Positions 36,586-46,151 are shown, numbered from the stretch's first letter. The stretch: 64,000 nucleotides of DNA from Actinomadura sp. DC4 (GCF_030406325.1 NZ_JAUEQY010000006.1:310001-374000), one strand, 5' to 3'. The notes: generated from the sequence alone by a model not told the origin. Numbers and translations: made by a program.

Positions 36586-37179
36586 CTAGATCCCGATCGC
36601 CCGGCAGTAGAGCCGGGTGAGTTGCTCCACGTCGCCGTCGTCATGCGGCCGGCCGAGCACGAACCAGGTGTACGCGGTGCGCCCGATCATCGTGGAGAGG
36701 GCCACCGCCGCCATGCGGGGGTCGACGTCGGCCGGGACGAGCCCGGCCTCCTGCCAGCCGCGGATCGCCCGTTCCTGGCGGTCGTAGAAGACTCCCCAGG
36801 CCCGCAGGTAGGTCTCCCGCATGGCCGGTGAGAACGTCGCGACCTGCTCGAACACCGCCATCAGGCGGGCACTCCGCTCGTACGCGCGCAGGTAGGCGCG
36901 GTTGGCGCTCGCGATGAGCGCCCGCGGCCCGTCGCCGTGCAGCGGCTCGGCGCGCATCACGGCGAGCAGCCCCCGCAGCATCTCGTCGATCAGCTCGGCG
37001 AAGACCGCGTCCTTGTCGGCGAAGTGCGTGTAGAAGCTGCCGTACGCGACGCCGGCCCGGTCGCAGATCTCGCTGATCTTGGCGTCGAGGAAACCGCGCT
37101 CCTCGAACACCTCGCGGGCGCCGCGAAGGAGCGCACCTCGGGTGCGCTCCGCTCGCGCCTGGCGCCTGACCTCGGTCAC
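36586..37179 (-). CDS. TetR-family regulator of the acyl-CoA dehydrogenase pair
   Basis: 197 aa, GTG start. The N-terminal TetR helix-turn-helix spans about 10-55: ARAERTRGALLRGAREVFEERGFLDAKISEICDRAGVAYGSFYTHFADKDAVF in consecutive pieces. The C-terminal ligand domain ends RTAYTWFVLGRPHDDGD. A palindrome lies 13 bases upstream of the start, suggesting autoregulation of regulator plus dehydrogenases. The ligand is probably an acyl-CoA, by context only. Confidence 0.87.
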   Translation of the reverse strand: MTEVRRQARAERTRGALLRGAREVFEERGFLDAKISEICDRAGVAYGSFYTHFADKDAVFAELIDEMLRGLLAVMRAEPLHGDGPRALIASANRAYLRAYERSARLMAVFEQVATFSPAMRETYLRAWGVFYDRQERAIRGWQEAGLVPADVDPRMAAVALSTMIGRTAYTWFVLGRPHDDGDVEQLTRLYCRAIGI

Positions 37180-37191
37180 CGGGACATCGTA

Positions 37192-37208
37192 ACCGAAACC
37201 GATTCGGT
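37192..37208. promoter_or_regulatory. Palindromic operator upstream of TetR gene
   Basis: ACCGAA-ACCGA-TTCGGT is a perfect 6-bp inverted repeat, and the inner ACCGA-T-TCGGT is a second symmetric reading. It sits between the MFS gene stop and the TetR start, at -13 to -29 of the TetR gene, fitting autorepression. Confidence 0.55.
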
Positions 37209-37222
37209 CATCAGCCAGGGGA

Positions 37223-38674
37223 TCAGCCCCGCTCCGGGCGGCCGGTGTTCATCACCACCCCGACGACGACCGCGCCCACCGCGAGGATCACCGCCGCCGT
37301 GGCGAACCCGTGCGTGAACCCCCGTACGAGCCCCTCCTTGAGAGCGGACCGCTGCCGCGTGGCCATGTATCCGGCGGTCGCGCCGGTGGCGATCGTGTTG
37401 AGCAGGGCGACGCCGATCGAGCCGCCGATCTGCTGGGCGGTGTTGGCCATGGCCGAGGCGACGCCCGCGTCGCGCCGGTCCACCTCGTGCGTCGCGTAGC
37501 TCATCGCCGGCGCCATCACCACACCCATACCGAGACCGATCAGGATCTGGGCGGGCAGCACGCCCGAGGCGTACGAGGAGCCGGCGTCCAGCCGTACCAG
37601 CCAGGCCAGGCCGGCGGCGGCCACGAGCAGGCCGGGCGCCACGAGGACGCGCGGCGGCACGCGAGGCAGCAGCCGGGCGGCGATGCCGCCGCCCGAGACC
37701 AGCACGCACGCGGTCAGCGGCAGGAACGCCGCCCCGGTGCGCACCGGGGAGTATCCCTTCACCACCTGCAGGTCGTACGTGAGCAGCAGGAGCAGCCCGA
37801 ACATCGCGATGATCGCGATGGCCACGGCGAGGTACGCGCCGCCGCGCGTGCGGTTCAGCACCACGCGCAGCGGGAGCAGCGGGCTCGCGATGCGGCTCTC
37901 GACCGCGGCGAACACCGCGAGCAGGACGACGCCCCCGACGAGCAGGCCGAGGACCGGCCCCGAGCTCCAGCCGTCGGACTCGGCCCGGCTGCACCCGTAC
38001 ACGATCGCGACGAGCCCGCCCCCGCCCAGGATCACGCCGGCGAAATCGAACCGCGCCCGGGTCCCGGTGCGGTGGTCGGCGGGCAGGAAGTACCAGCCGA
38101 GCGCGGAGATCACCGCGATCGGCACGTTGACGTACAGGCACCAGCGCCAGTCGAGGTACTCCGTCAGCAGCCCGCCGAGGATCAGCCCGATCGCGCCGCC
38201 ACCGGCGGCGATGGCCCCGAACACGCCGAACGCCTTGGCGCGGTCGGCCGGCCGGACGAAGGTCACCGAGAGCAGCGACAGCGCCGCCGGGGCGAGCAGC
38301 GCGCCGAACGCGCCCTGCAGCGCCCGCGCCGCGAGCAGCACTCCGAAGCCCGGCGCCGCGCCGCCCAGGGCGGAGGCGCCGGCGAAACCGAACAGGCCGA
38401 CGAGGAAGGCGCGGCGGCGCCCGGTGTAGTCGGCGATCCGCCCGCCCAGCAGGAGCAGGCCGCCGAACGCCAGCGTGTACGCGGTGATCACCCACTGGCG
38501 GCCGCCGTCGGAGACGTCGAGGGCGCGCTGGGCCGAGGGCAGCGCGATGTTCACGATCGTGGCGTCCAGGACGATCATGAGCTGGGCCAGGCAGATGAAG
38601 ACGAGGGCGATCCAGGGGCGGCGGACGGCCGGTTCGGCCGGGGCCTTCTCCAGGGTGGGGCTCGTGGGTTCCAC
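37223..38674 (-). CDS. MFS drug exporter, DHA2/EmrB-QacA type (14 TM)
   Basis: 483 aa. Proton-driven exporter. MIVLDATIVNIALPSAQRAL is the conserved DHA2 helix 1 motif, LLLGGRIADYTGRRRAFLVG is the MFS motif A, and LQGAFGALLAPAALSLL is motif C-like. Around 14 hydrophobic segments are visible. It diverges from a TetR gene with an inverted-repeat operator pair between them, the classic arrangement of a ligand-induced efflux pump. Confidence 0.9.
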   Translation of the reverse strand: MEPTSPTLEKAPAEPAVRRPWIALVFICLAQLMIVLDATIVNIALPSAQRALDVSDGGRQWVITAYTLAFGGLLLLGGRIADYTGRRRAFLVGLFGFAGASALGGAAPGFGVLLAARALQGAFGALLAPAALSLLSVTFVRPADRAKAFGVFGAIAAGGGAIGLILGGLLTEYLDWRWCLYVNVPIAVISALGWYFLPADHRTGTRARFDFAGVILGGGGLVAIVYGCSRAESDGWSSGPVLGLLVGGVVLLAVFAAVESRIASPLLPLRVVLNRTRGGAYLAVAIAIIAMFGLLLLLTYDLQVVKGYSPVRTGAAFLPLTACVLVSGGGIAARLLPRVPPRVLVAPGLLVAAAGLAWLVRLDAGSSYASGVLPAQILIGLGMGVVMAPAMSYATHEVDRRDAGVASAMANTAQQIGGSIGVALLNTIATGATAGYMATRQRSALKEGLVRGFTHGFATAAVILAVGAVVVGVVMNTGRPERG

Positions 38675-38690
38675 GAGGACCTCCGTAAAT

Positions 38691-38760
38691 CGGATGTTCG
38701 TTCTATTTATTGTCCCTCACGCTCGCACCGGCCCGCCGACTTGTCAAGAACGAACATCCG
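38691..38760. promoter_or_regulatory. Paired inverted operators between MFS and TetR genes
   Basis: CGGATGTTCGTTCT (38691-38704) is the exact reverse complement of AGAACGAACATCCG (38747-38760). The two 14-bp sites lie 42 bases apart, one near each divergent gene start (17 bases before the MFS ATG, 15 before the TetR ATG). A TetR dimer at each site could shut both promoters. Confidence 0.75.
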
Positions 38761-38775
38761 TTTTAGCTTGAGGTC

Positions 38776-39369
38776 ATGCCTCGAGTCACCGATGACCACC
38801 TGGAACGCCGCCGGCAGCAGATCCTCGACGCCGCACGGATCTGCTTCCTCCGCAAGGGCTTCCACCGGACGTCGATGCAGGACGTCTTCGCGGAGTCGGG
38901 GCTGTCGGCGGGCGCCGTGTACCGCTACTTCAAGAGCAAGAACGAGATCATCCACGCGATCGCCACCGAGCGGCAGAGCGGCGCGATCAAGCTCCTGGAG
39001 ACGATCGTCAAGGAGGACCCCCTCCCGCCGTTCGAGGAGATCATCGAGCGGTTCTTCGGGTTCGTCCAGACGATCCTCGACGAGGACGGCGCGCTCCGCG
39101 TGGCGCCGCAGGTCTGGGCCGAGGCCCTGCACGACCCGGTCTACCAGGCGATCGTCGCCGACCTGTTCAAGGGCGTACGCGGCTCGTGGGCCGCGCTCGC
39201 CACCCGCATGCGCGACGCCGGGCGGCTGCCCGAGGACGCCGACCCGGAGGCCGTGGGCGTGACCCTGATGTGCACGATGCCCGGCTTCGTCCTGCAGCGG
39301 ATGCTGAACGGCGACATCGACGCCCGCACGATCCGCGCGGGGTTCCACGCGCTCGGCGGCGCGCGCTGA
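38776..39369 (+). CDS. TetR-family regulator of the divergent MFS exporter
   Basis: 197 aa. The DNA-binding region ILDAARICFLRKGFHRTSMQDVFAESGLSAGAVYRYFKSKNEII occupies about 15-60 and is canonical. The C-terminal domain (about 80-190) has FFGFVQTILDEDGALRVAPQVWAEAL and fits TetR_C_6-like ligand folds. Likely represses itself and the exporter via the 14-bp sites, releasing on binding the exported compound. Ends four bases from the convergent dapF. Confidence 0.88.
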   Translation: MPRVTDDHLERRRQQILDAARICFLRKGFHRTSMQDVFAESGLSAGAVYRYFKSKNEIIHAIATERQSGAIKLLETIVKEDPLPPFEEIIERFFGFVQTILDEDGALRVAPQVWAEALHDPVYQAIVADLFKGVRGSWAALATRMRDAGRLPEDADPEAVGVTLMCTMPGFVLQRMLNGDIDARTIRAGFHALGGAR

Positions 39370-39372
39370 CGC

Positions 39373-40167
39373 TCAGAGGCGCAGCTCTCCCTCGGCGACC
39401 AGCACCGCCGGGCCGCGCAGGAAGCTCGTCCGGCCGTCCAGGATCACCGTGACGACGCCTCCGGGCACGGCGATCTCCCAGGTGCCCCCGGTCCGTCCCT
39501 CGGCGTGCGCCGCGGCGACCGCGGTCGCGACCGCCCCCGTGCCGCACGAACGGGTCTCGCCGACCCCGCGTTCGTGCACCCGCATCTCGACCCGGCCCTC
39601 GCCGACGGCGCGGAACAGCTCGAGGTTGACGCCGTCGGGGAACACGCCCGCGTCGATCTCCGGCGCGCGGGTCAGGTCGAGCCCGGTCACGGGCTCGGTG
39701 ATCACGCAGGCCAGGTGCGGGTTGCCCATGGAGATGCCCAGCCCCTCGTACGTCCGCCCGCCCAGGACCGCCCGGCTCTCGCCCAGCACCGCCGGCGCGC
39801 CCATGTCGACCGTGACGTCGCCGCTCGGACCGAGGTGGACGTCGCGCACGCCGCCGCGCGTGGCGATCGGCAGGTCGCCGGGGGCGGCCAGCCCGGCCTC
39901 GACGAGGTAGCGGGCGAACACCCGCGCCCCGTTGCCGCACATCTCGGCGACGCTGCCGTCGGCGTTGCGGTAGTCCATGAACCACTCCGGGGCGCCGTCG
40001 TGCCCGAGCGCCTTGGACCGTACGACGCGCAGGACACCGTCCGCGCCGATGCCGGCGCGCCGGTCGCAGATCACGGCGACCATGGCCGGGGTCAGCTCCA
40101 GCGACCCCTCGGGGTCGGGCAGGATCACGAAGTCGTTCTCGGTGCCGTGCCCCTTCACGAATCGCAT
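39373..40167 (-). CDS. dapF: Diaminopimelate epimerase
   Basis: 264 aa. Converts LL- to meso-diaminopimelate for lysine and peptidoglycan. Both catalytic cysteines are present: [16 protein letters not shown] and [14 protein letters not shown]. The start [19 protein letters not shown] is typical. The ATG lies 13 bases inside the end of miaA, so the two are coupled. A FTKGHGTxNDF-like beginning confirms the start. Confidence 0.95.
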   Translation of the reverse strand: MRFVKGHGTENDFVILPDPEGSLELTPAMVAVICDRRAGIGADGVLRVVRSKALGHDGAPEWFMDYRNADGSVAEMCGNGARVFARYLVEAGLAAPGDLPIATRGGVRDVHLGPSGDVTVDMGAPAVLGESRAVLGGRTYEGLGISMGNPHLACVITEPVTGLDLTRAPEIDAGVFPDGVNLELFRAVGEGRVEMRVHERGVGETRSCGTGAVATAVAAAHAEGRTGGTWEIAVPGGVVTVILDGRTSFLRGPAVLVAEGELRL

Positions 40168-41057
40168 GGACCGATCGTATCCAGGGCCTGGTCCGCGGTC
40201 GCGCGATAATCGATCCAGCGTACGCGCGGGTCGCGGCGGAACCACGACTCCTGGCGGCGGGCGAACCTCCGCGTCAGCCGTACGGTCTCCTCGCGGGCCC
40301 GGTCCTCGGTCCACTCCCCCGACAGGAATCTCAGCACCTGGGCGTAGCCGAGCGCGCGGCTCGCGGTCAGGCCGTCGCGCAGCCCCTGCGACTCCAGCCG
40401 CCGCACCTCCTCCACCAGCCCCGCCGACCACATCCGCTCCACCCGCAGCGCGATCCGCTCGTCGAGCTCGGGGCGCGGGACGGTGAGACCGAGCTGCGTG
40501 GCGTACTCCTTCGCGTCCTCATAGGAGGGCATCGACGCGCTGAACGGCCGCCCCGTCATCTCGATCACCTCCAGCGCGCGGACGATCCGCCGCCCGTTGC
40601 CGGGCAGGATCGTGGCGGCCGCCACCGGGTCGAGGCCGGCGAGCCGCTCGTGCAGCACCGCGGAGCCCGCCTCGCCGAGCTCGGCCTCCAGGCGCGCCCG
40701 CACCTCCGGGTCGGTGCCGGGAAAGTCCAGATCGTCGATGACGGCGCGGATGTAGAGCCCCGAGCCGCCGACCAGCAGCGGCATCCGGCCACGCCCATGG
40801 ATCTCCGCGATCGTCTCCCGCGCCGCGCGCTGGTAGTCGGCGACGCTCGCGGTCTGCGTGATGTCCCAGACGTCCAGCAGATGGTGCGGAACGCTCCGGC
40901 GCCCGGCGAGGTCGATCTTCGCCGTGCCGACGTCCATGCCCCGGTAGAGCTGCATGGAATCGGCGTTGACGATCTCGCCGCCGAGGCGCAGCGCGAGCTC
41001 GACCGCCAGGTCGGACTTTCCCGCCGCGGTCGGCCCGACGACCGCGACGATGGCCAT
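40155..41057 (-). CDS. miaA: tRNA dimethylallyltransferase MiaA
   Basis: 300 aa. Adds the isopentenyl group to A37 of tRNAs reading UNN codons. P-loop [11 protein letters not shown], then [24 protein letters not shown] and [22 protein letters not shown]. The C-terminal half includes [10 protein letters not shown] and [15 protein letters not shown]. Acts before MiaB, encoded just upstream on the same strand. The ATG at 41057 was preferred for family length; a GTG at 41093 is an alternative. Confidence 0.95.
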   Translation of the reverse strand: MAIVAVVGPTAAGKSDLAVELALRLGGEIVNADSMQLYRGMDVGTAKIDLAGRRSVPHHLLDVWDITQTASVADYQRAARETIAEIHGRGRMPLLVGGSGLYIRAVIDDLDFPGTDPEVRARLEAELGEAGSAVLHERLAGLDPVAAATILPGNGRRIVRALEVIEMTGRPFSASMPSYEDAKEYATQLGLTVPRPELDERIALRVERMWSAGLVEEVRRLESQGLRDGLTASRALGYAQVLRFLSGEWTEDRAREETVRLTRRFARRQESWFRRDPRVRWIDYRATADQALDTIGPCDS

Positions 41058-41179
41058 GCCGGCCAGGTCGCCATGCCTGATCGTTGCGCTCACAGGCTTA
41101 ATTCTGGCCCCACCCCGGGTATGGCTTCGCACAACGGGCACCGGTGCCCGGTGCCCGTGTGGCCCGATTGGGGAGTCCG

Positions 41180-41368
41180 ATGTCCATTGTGGACAAGATG
41201 AAGGAATTCCTCGGCCAGCACGGCGACAAGGTCGACAAGGTCGTCGAGAAGGCCGGGGACATGGTCGACGAGAAGACCGGCGGCAAGTACGCCGACAAGG
41301 TCGACAAGGCCCAGGAGCAGGCCAAGAGGTCCGCCGACAAGTGGGGCGAGGAGGGCCGCCACCCCTAG
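41180..41368 (+). CDS. MT0933-like antitoxin-family small protein
   Basis: 62 aa, ATG with GGGGAG seven bases upstream. Highly charged helical protein rich in Lys, Asp and Glu with [25 protein letters not shown] repeats, like the Rv0909/MT0933 antitoxin family. No toxin gene is next to it, as is frequent for this family in actinomycetes, so a toxin-antitoxin role here is doubtful. It is the only rightward gene in the miaB-miaA block, and its stop shares CTAG with the convergent LigB-like gene. Confidence 0.75.
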   Translation: MSIVDKMKEFLGQHGDKVDKVVEKAGDMVDEKTGGKYADKVDKAQEQAKRSADKWGEEGRHP

Positions 41369-42039
41369 GGGCGCGTCCAGCTCGCGACGAGGTAGCCCAC
41401 GCCGTACGGGGCCTCGTCGGCGAGGAGCTCTCCGGCGAAGCGACCGTCGCGGGCGGCGCCCGCGAGCACCTGCCAGGGGGCCCGGCCGGCGGCCAGCAGT
41501 TCGGCCGCGAGGGCCGGGTCCAGCCGGGCCAGCGCGTTCGCGTCGGCCCCGGCCAGCGCGCGCGCCACCTCGGCGTCGAAGCCGGCCGACCGCTCGTCGA
41601 GGTAGCCCGGCGCCCGCTCGGTCCGGCAGGCGCTGCCATCGCCCATGACCAGAAGCCCCAGGCGGCCGGCCGACGCGCCGAGCTCGGCTCCGAGCCGGCC
41701 GCACGACTCCGCCGGGGCGTCCTGCGCGACGGCCCGGTAGCCGGCCGGGCTCGTGCCGAGCAGCCAGCGCCCGATCGTCAGGGACAGCGGAAGCACCGCG
41801 GGACCGTCCCCGACCACGACGTCCACGCCGTACGGCAGCAGGCCGCCCGCGGCGTCCGGGCCGTACTCGCGGGTCTCGGGCCCCGAGCCCACCACCACGA
41901 TCGCGTCACAGGCCCCGGCCAGGCGGCGTACGGCCTCCGCGCACGCCGCGCGCAGGGAGTCGAGCTCCGGCGCCGCGCCACAGGCGACCTCGGGGACGAG
42001 CAGCGGCGGATGCGGGCAGACGGCCGCCGCGCTCAGCAC
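41365..42039 (-). CDS. Class III extradiol dioxygenase (LigB)-like protein
   Basis: 224 aa, GTG start. [17 protein letters not shown] near the N-terminus and [15 protein letters not shown] are the recognisable blocks of the LigB-like family that regularly sits between miaB and miaA in actinobacteria. [28 protein letters not shown] follows. Classical LigB metal ligands are only partly kept, so catalytic activity is uncertain. It starts 11 bases before the miaB stop region and is part of the miaB-miaA-dapF run. Confidence 0.82.
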   Translation of the reverse strand: MLSAAAVCPHPPLLVPEVACGAAPELDSLRAACAEAVRRLAGACDAIVVVGSGPETREYGPDAAGGLLPYGVDVVVGDGPAVLPLSLTIGRWLLGTSPAGYRAVAQDAPAESCGRLGAELGASAGRLGLLVMGDGSACRTERAPGYLDERSAGFDAEVARALAGADANALARLDPALAAELLAAGRAPWQVLAGAARDGRFAGELLADEAPYGVGYLVASWTRP

Positions 42040-42049
42040 GGCGCGGGGC

Positions 42050-43543
42050 TCACCGGCAGGACGGCGCGGCCGGCGCCGCGACCGGCCGGCCGATGCCGGG
42101 CATGCCCAGGGAGACTCCCTTGGCGGACGCGGCTGGTTCGGCGGCACGCCGCTCCCACGCGTCGCCCGCCGCCGTACGCCGTACGCCGCGCACCGGGCCG
42201 TCTGCCACCAGGTGGTGCGGCGCGGCGTAGGTGACGTCGACGGTGACGACGTCGCCGGGGCGCGCGGTCTCGGCGGCGGTGAAGTGGACGAGGCGGTTGT
42301 CGGGCGCCCGCCCGGACATCCGGTGGGTACGCCCGTCCTTGCGGCCCTCGCCCTCGGCGACCAGGACGTCGAGCGTACGGCCGAGCTGGCGTTTGTTCTC
42401 CGCCCAGGAGATCTCCTCCTGCAGCTCCACCAGCCGTTCGTACCGCTCCTGCACGACCGGCTTGGGCACCTGCCCCTCCATGTCGGCCGCCGGCGTGCCG
42501 GGGCGCTTGGAGTACTGGAAGGTGAACGCGCCGGAGAACCGCGCCTCGCGTACGACGTGGAGGGTCTGCTCGAAGTCCTCCTCGGTCTCGCCGGGGAAGC
42601 CCACGATGATGTCGGTGGTGATCGCCGCCTCCGGGATGGCGGCGCGGACCCGCTCGATGATGCCGAGGTAGCGCTCCTGGCGGTAGGAGCGGCGCATCGC
42701 CTTCAGCACGGTGTCCGAACCGGACTGCAGCGGCATGTGCAGCGACGGCATGACGTTGGGCGTCTCGGCCATCGCGGCGATCACGTCGTCGGTGAAGTCG
42801 CGCGGGTGCGGCGAGGTGAAGCGCACCCGCTCCAGGCCCTCGATCCGGCCGCACGCGCGCAGGAGGTCCGCGAACGCCCCCCGGTCGCCGAACTCAGCGC
42901 CGTAGGAGTTGACGTTCTGGCCGAGGAGGGTGACCTCCAGGACGCCCTCGCCGACGAGCGCCTCGACCTCGGCGAGAATCTCCCCCGGGCGGCGGTCGGT
43001 CTCCTTGCCGCGCAGCGACGGGACGATGCAGAAGGTGCAGGTGTTGTTGCAGCCCACCGATACCGAGACCCACGCGGCGTACGGGGACTCCCGGCGCGTC
43101 GGCAGTGTGCTGGGGAACGTCTCCAGCGACTCCTTGATCTCGACCTGGGCTGCCTCCTGCACCCGCGCGCGTTCGAGCAGGACCGGCAGCGAGCCGATGT
43201 TGTGGGTGCCGAACACCACGTCCACCCAGGGCGCGCGCTTCACGATCGTGTCGCGGTCCTTCTGGGCGAGGCAGCCGCCGACGGCGATCTGCATGCCGGC
43301 GTGGCCCTCCTTGACGGGCCGCAGGTGCCCCAGGTTGCCGTACAGCCGGTTGTCGGCGTTCTCGCGCACCGCGCAGGTGTTGAACACCACGACGTCGGGC
43401 GTCGCGTCGTCGCCGGCGCGGGCGTAACCGGCGTCTTCGAGCAGGCCGGCGAGTCGTTCGGAGTCGTGGACGTTCATCTGGCACCCGTACGTGCGTATCT
43501 CATAGGTACGGGCGGCGGCGTCGAATGTCATGGGCGCGTTCAT
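42050..43543 (-). CDS. miaB: tRNA-2-methylthio-N6-dimethylallyladenosine synthase MiaB
   Basis: 497 aa. Radical-SAM methylthiotransferase completing ms2i6A37. Three N-terminal cluster Cys are in [14 protein letters not shown] and GGCLAQ; the radical-SAM motif is CNNTCTFC. The TRAM domain ([10 protein letters not shown] ... RLVHF ... [13 protein letters not shown]) is at about 385-450. A Pro/Ala tail of about 45 residues beyond TRAM is lineage-specific. The start at 43543 or 43531 cannot be settled; both lack a strong ribosome site. Confidence 0.95.
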   Translation of the reverse strand: MNAPMTFDAAARTYEIRTYGCQMNVHDSERLAGLLEDAGYARAGDDATPDVVVFNTCAVRENADNRLYGNLGHLRPVKEGHAGMQIAVGGCLAQKDRDTIVKRAPWVDVVFGTHNIGSLPVLLERARVQEAAQVEIKESLETFPSTLPTRRESPYAAWVSVSVGCNNTCTFCIVPSLRGKETDRRPGEILAEVEALVGEGVLEVTLLGQNVNSYGAEFGDRGAFADLLRACGRIEGLERVRFTSPHPRDFTDDVIAAMAETPNVMPSLHMPLQSGSDTVLKAMRRSYRQERYLGIIERVRAAIPEAAITTDIIVGFPGETEEDFEQTLHVVREARFSGAFTFQYSKRPGTPAADMEGQVPKPVVQERYERLVELQEEISWAENKRQLGRTLDVLVAEGEGRKDGRTHRMSGRAPDNRLVHFTAAETARPGDVVTVDVTYAAPHHLVADGPVRGVRRTAAGDAWERRAAEPAASAKGVSLGMPGIGRPVAAPAAPSCR

Positions 43544-43694
43544 CTCAAGAAGAAAGGGTACGCGCGCCCGGCGCCCGTACGGCCATCGCCGATCCGGCAA
43601 TCACCCCATCAGGCCTTAGACCTGAGCGCAACGTGATCGGATCGGTATACCAGATGACTGTTTGTGTTCTTCGGATGACGTACGCTTTGCGGGC

Positions 43695-44477
43695 ATGACC
43701 GACAGCGGCAAGGCGGCCCAGGAGGCCGAGGTGAGTGGCGGCGGACCGCTCGTGGTGCTTGAGAACGTCAACAAGTACTTCGGTGAATTGCATGTCCTCA
43801 AGGACATCGATCTGACCATCCACCGCGGCGAGGTCGTGGTTGTGATCGGCCCGTCGGGCGGCGGCAAGTCGACCTTGTGCCGCACGATCAACCGGCTCGA
43901 GCCGATCGACGACGGCAGCATCCGCATCGACGGGCAGCCGCTCCCGGAAGACGGTAAGGAACTCGCGAAGCTCAGAGCCGACGTCGGCATGGTCTTCCAG
44001 TCGTTCAATCTGTTCGCGCACAAGACGATTCTCCAGAATGTCACCCTCGGCCCGACAAAGGTGAACAAGGTCGGCGCCGCGGAGGCGGAGCAGCACGCGA
44101 TGGAGCTCCTCGAGCGCGTCGGGATCGCCAGCCAGGCGGAGAAGTACCCGGCGCAGCTCTCCGGCGGACAGCAGCAGCGGGCCGCGATCGCACGCGCGCT
44201 CGCGATGCGGCCGAAGGTGATGCTCTTCGACGAGCCCACCTCCGCGCTCGACCCCGAAATGATCAAAGAAGTGCTCGATGTCATGACCAATCTGGCCGCC
44301 GAGGGAATGACCATGGTCGTGGTCACCCACGAAATGGGATTCGCCCGGGCGTCGGCCAACAAGGTCGTCTTCATGGCCGACGGTCAGATCATCGAGGAGA
44401 ACACCCCGGAAGAGTTCTTCACAAACGCCCGAAGTGATCGCGCGAAGGATTTCCTTTCCAAGATCCTGACGCACTGA
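43695..44477 (+). CDS. gluA: Glutamate ABC transporter ATP-binding protein GluA
   Basis: 260 aa. Polar amino-acid ABC ATPase. Walker [11 protein letters not shown]-loop [11 protein letters not shown], signature [15 protein letters not shown], Walker [13 protein letters not shown] and H-loop VVVTHEMGF are all intact. The order ATPase, binding protein, permease, permease is that of actinobacterial gluABCD. It diverges from miaB. Confidence 0.92.
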   Translation: MTDSGKAAQEAEVSGGGPLVVLENVNKYFGELHVLKDIDLTIHRGEVVVVIGPSGGGKSTLCRTINRLEPIDDGSIRIDGQPLPEDGKELAKLRADVGMVFQSFNLFAHKTILQNVTLGPTKVNKVGAAEAEQHAMELLERVGIASQAEKYPAQLSGGQQQRAAIARALAMRPKVMLFDEPTSALDPEMIKEVLDVMTNLAAEGMTMVVVTHEMGFARASANKVVFMADGQIIEENTPEEFFTNARSDRAKDFLSKILTH

Positions 44478-44490
44478 ATGTAATGAACTC

Positions 44491-44513
44491 GCCGGCTTTT
44501 TCTCGGTGCCGGC
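44491..44513 (+). promoter_or_regulatory. Small stem-loop between gluA and gluB
   Basis: GCCGGC-N11-GCCGGC in the 55-base gap, ahead of the gluB ribosome site. It could mark an mRNA processing point. The stem is only 6 bp, so confidence is low. Confidence 0.35.
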
Positions 44514-44532
44514 TTGATAGCAGAGGAAGATC

Positions 44533-45390
44533 ATGCGAGTACGTCATTTCGGCGTTGCCGTCGCCGCTCTGGCCGTCGCCACGATGGGCCTTTCAGGCTG
44601 TGGCGCCAAAAAGGCCGATTCTGTCGTCGACAAGGCCAAGAACGACAAGAAGCTCACGATCGGCGTGAAGTTCGACCAGCCGGGAATCGGCCTGAAGAAG
44701 CCGGACGGCACCGTCGAGGGCTTCGACGTCGACGTCGCCAAGTACATCGCCGGCAAGCTCGGCGTGACGGAGAAGAACATCACCTGGAAGGAAACGATCT
44801 CCGCGAACCGCGAGTCGTTCCTGAAGAACGGCAGCGACGACCTGGTGCTCGCCAGCTACTCGATCACCGCGGCGCGCCTCCCCCTGGTCACCTTCGGCGG
44901 CCCGTACATCATCCCTCACCAGGACATCCTCGTCCGCGGCAACGACACGTCGATCAAGACGTTCGCGGACCTCAAGGGCAAGCGGGTGTGCCAGGTCTCC
45001 GGGTCCAACTCCTGGAAGAACCTCACCGAGGGCACCAACAAGTTCAACCAGAAGATCGCGGTCAAGCTCGTGCCGGCCAACGCGTACGAGGAGTGCATCA
45101 CCAAGCTCAAGGGCGGCTCGCTCGACGCGGTCTCCACCGACAGCACCATTCTCGCCGGTTACGCCGCCCGTGAGGGCAGCGCGGTGAAGGTCGACAACGT
45201 GCCGTTCACCGACGAGAAGTACGGCGTCGGCATCAAGAAGGGCGACACGAAGACCTGCGAGGCCGTCAACAAGGCGATCACCGAGATGTACACCGACGGC
45301 ACCGCCAAGAAGCTCATCGACAAATGGTTCACGCCGGAACACCTGACGTTCGACACCAGCAAGCCCCCGGCTTTCCAGGGCTGCAGCTGA
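44533..45390 (+). CDS. gluB: Glutamate-binding lipoprotein GluB
   Basis: 285 aa. Lipoprotein signal MRVRHFGVAVAALAVATMGL, SGC with lipid Cys23. SBP_bac_3 fold: LTIGVKFDQPGIGLKKPDG, EGFDVDVAKYIAGKLGV, ITAARLPLVTFGGPY, DLKGKRVCQVSGSNSW and GSLDAVSTDSTILAGYA. These are the ligand-contact stretches of acidic amino-acid receptors. Two Cys pairs may bond. GAGGAAG precedes the ATG. A strong hairpin follows the stop. Confidence 0.92.
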   Translation: MRVRHFGVAVAALAVATMGLSGCGAKKADSVVDKAKNDKKLTIGVKFDQPGIGLKKPDGTVEGFDVDVAKYIAGKLGVTEKNITWKETISANRESFLKNGSDDLVLASYSITAARLPLVTFGGPYIIPHQDILVRGNDTSIKTFADLKGKRVCQVSGSNSWKNLTEGTNKFNQKIAVKLVPANAYEECITKLKGGSLDAVSTDSTILAGYAAREGSAVKVDNVPFTDEKYGVGIKKGDTKTCEAVNKAITEMYTDGTAKKLIDKWFTPEHLTFDTSKPPAFQGCS

Positions 45391-45409
45391 GCCGAAGCCC
45401 GCTGATAGC

Positions 45410-45439
45410 GCGCCGGTGAGCCTCCGGGCTCACCGGCGC
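45410..45439 (+). terminator. Intra-operon hairpin between gluB and gluC
   Basis: Perfect 13-bp stem: GCGCCGGTGAGCC (45410-45422), loop TCCG, GGCTCACCGGCGC (45427-45439). It starts 20 bases after the gluB stop and 23 before gluC. It probably attenuates transcription or stabilises the gluB message so that binding protein exceeds permease. Confidence 0.75.
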
Positions 45440-45461
45440 CGTCTCGATCCGGTGGAGACCC

Positions 45462-46151
45462 ATGAATTTCCACGCGCTGTTGGACTTCAGTCCGCTGCAG
45501 CAAGAATTCGGCACGATCATGAAGGCGTTCTGGGGGACGATCCGGCTGTCCCTCGTGACCGCCGTCGGCGCGCTGATCTTCGGCACCGTGCTCGCCGCGA
45601 TGCGGGTGTCGCCGACCCCGGTGCTGCGCGCGGCCGGCGCCTTGTACGTCTACATCTTCCGTAACACCCCGCTGACGCTGATCCTGCTGTTCTGCAGCCT
45701 CGGCCTGAGCGACACGCTCCACCTGCAGATCTCCCAGGATCCGGGGACCAACGGCTTCTGGCTGGCGGCCATCGGCATGACGGTCTACACGGCGTCCTTC
45801 GTCTGCGAGTCGCTGCGGGCGGGCATCAACACCGTCCCGATCGGACAGGCGGAGGCGGCCCGGTCGATCGGCCTGACCTTCACCCAGACTCTGCGGCTGG
45901 TCGTGCTGCCCCAGGCGTTCCGCGCGGTCGTGGCGCCGCTCGGCAGCGTCTACATCGCGATGATCAAGAACACCACGATCGCGCTCGCCGCGGGTTACTT
46001 CGAGGCGTCGGCCCAGATGAAGCAGATGTTCGACACGTACGGCGGCACCATCCCGATCTTCGTCGGGTTCGCGGTCGGGTTCATGGTGCTGACCCTCCCG
46101 ACCGGCTTCTTCTTCGGCTGGCTCTCCAAGCGACTGGCGGTGGCGCGATGA
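45462..46151 (+). CDS. gluC: Glutamate ABC transporter permease GluC
   Basis: 229 aa. HisM-type polar amino-acid permease with about five membrane segments. The N-terminal region has FWGTIRLSLVTAVGALIFGTVLAAMR, IFRNTPLTLILLF is the conserved periplasmic-side motif, and the EAA loop is GQAEAARSIGLTFTQTLRLVVLPQAF. Its stop overlaps the gluD start (ATGA). Works with GluD as a heterodimer. Confidence 0.9.
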   Translation: MNFHALLDFSPLQQEFGTIMKAFWGTIRLSLVTAVGALIFGTVLAAMRVSPTPVLRAAGALYVYIFRNTPLTLILLFCSLGLSDTLHLQISQDPGTNGFWLAAIGMTVYTASFVCESLRAGINTVPIGQAEAARSIGLTFTQTLRLVVLPQAFRAVVAPLGSVYIAMIKNTTIALAAGYFEASAQMKQMFDTYGGTIPIFVGFAVGFMVLTLPTGFFFGWLSKRLAVAR

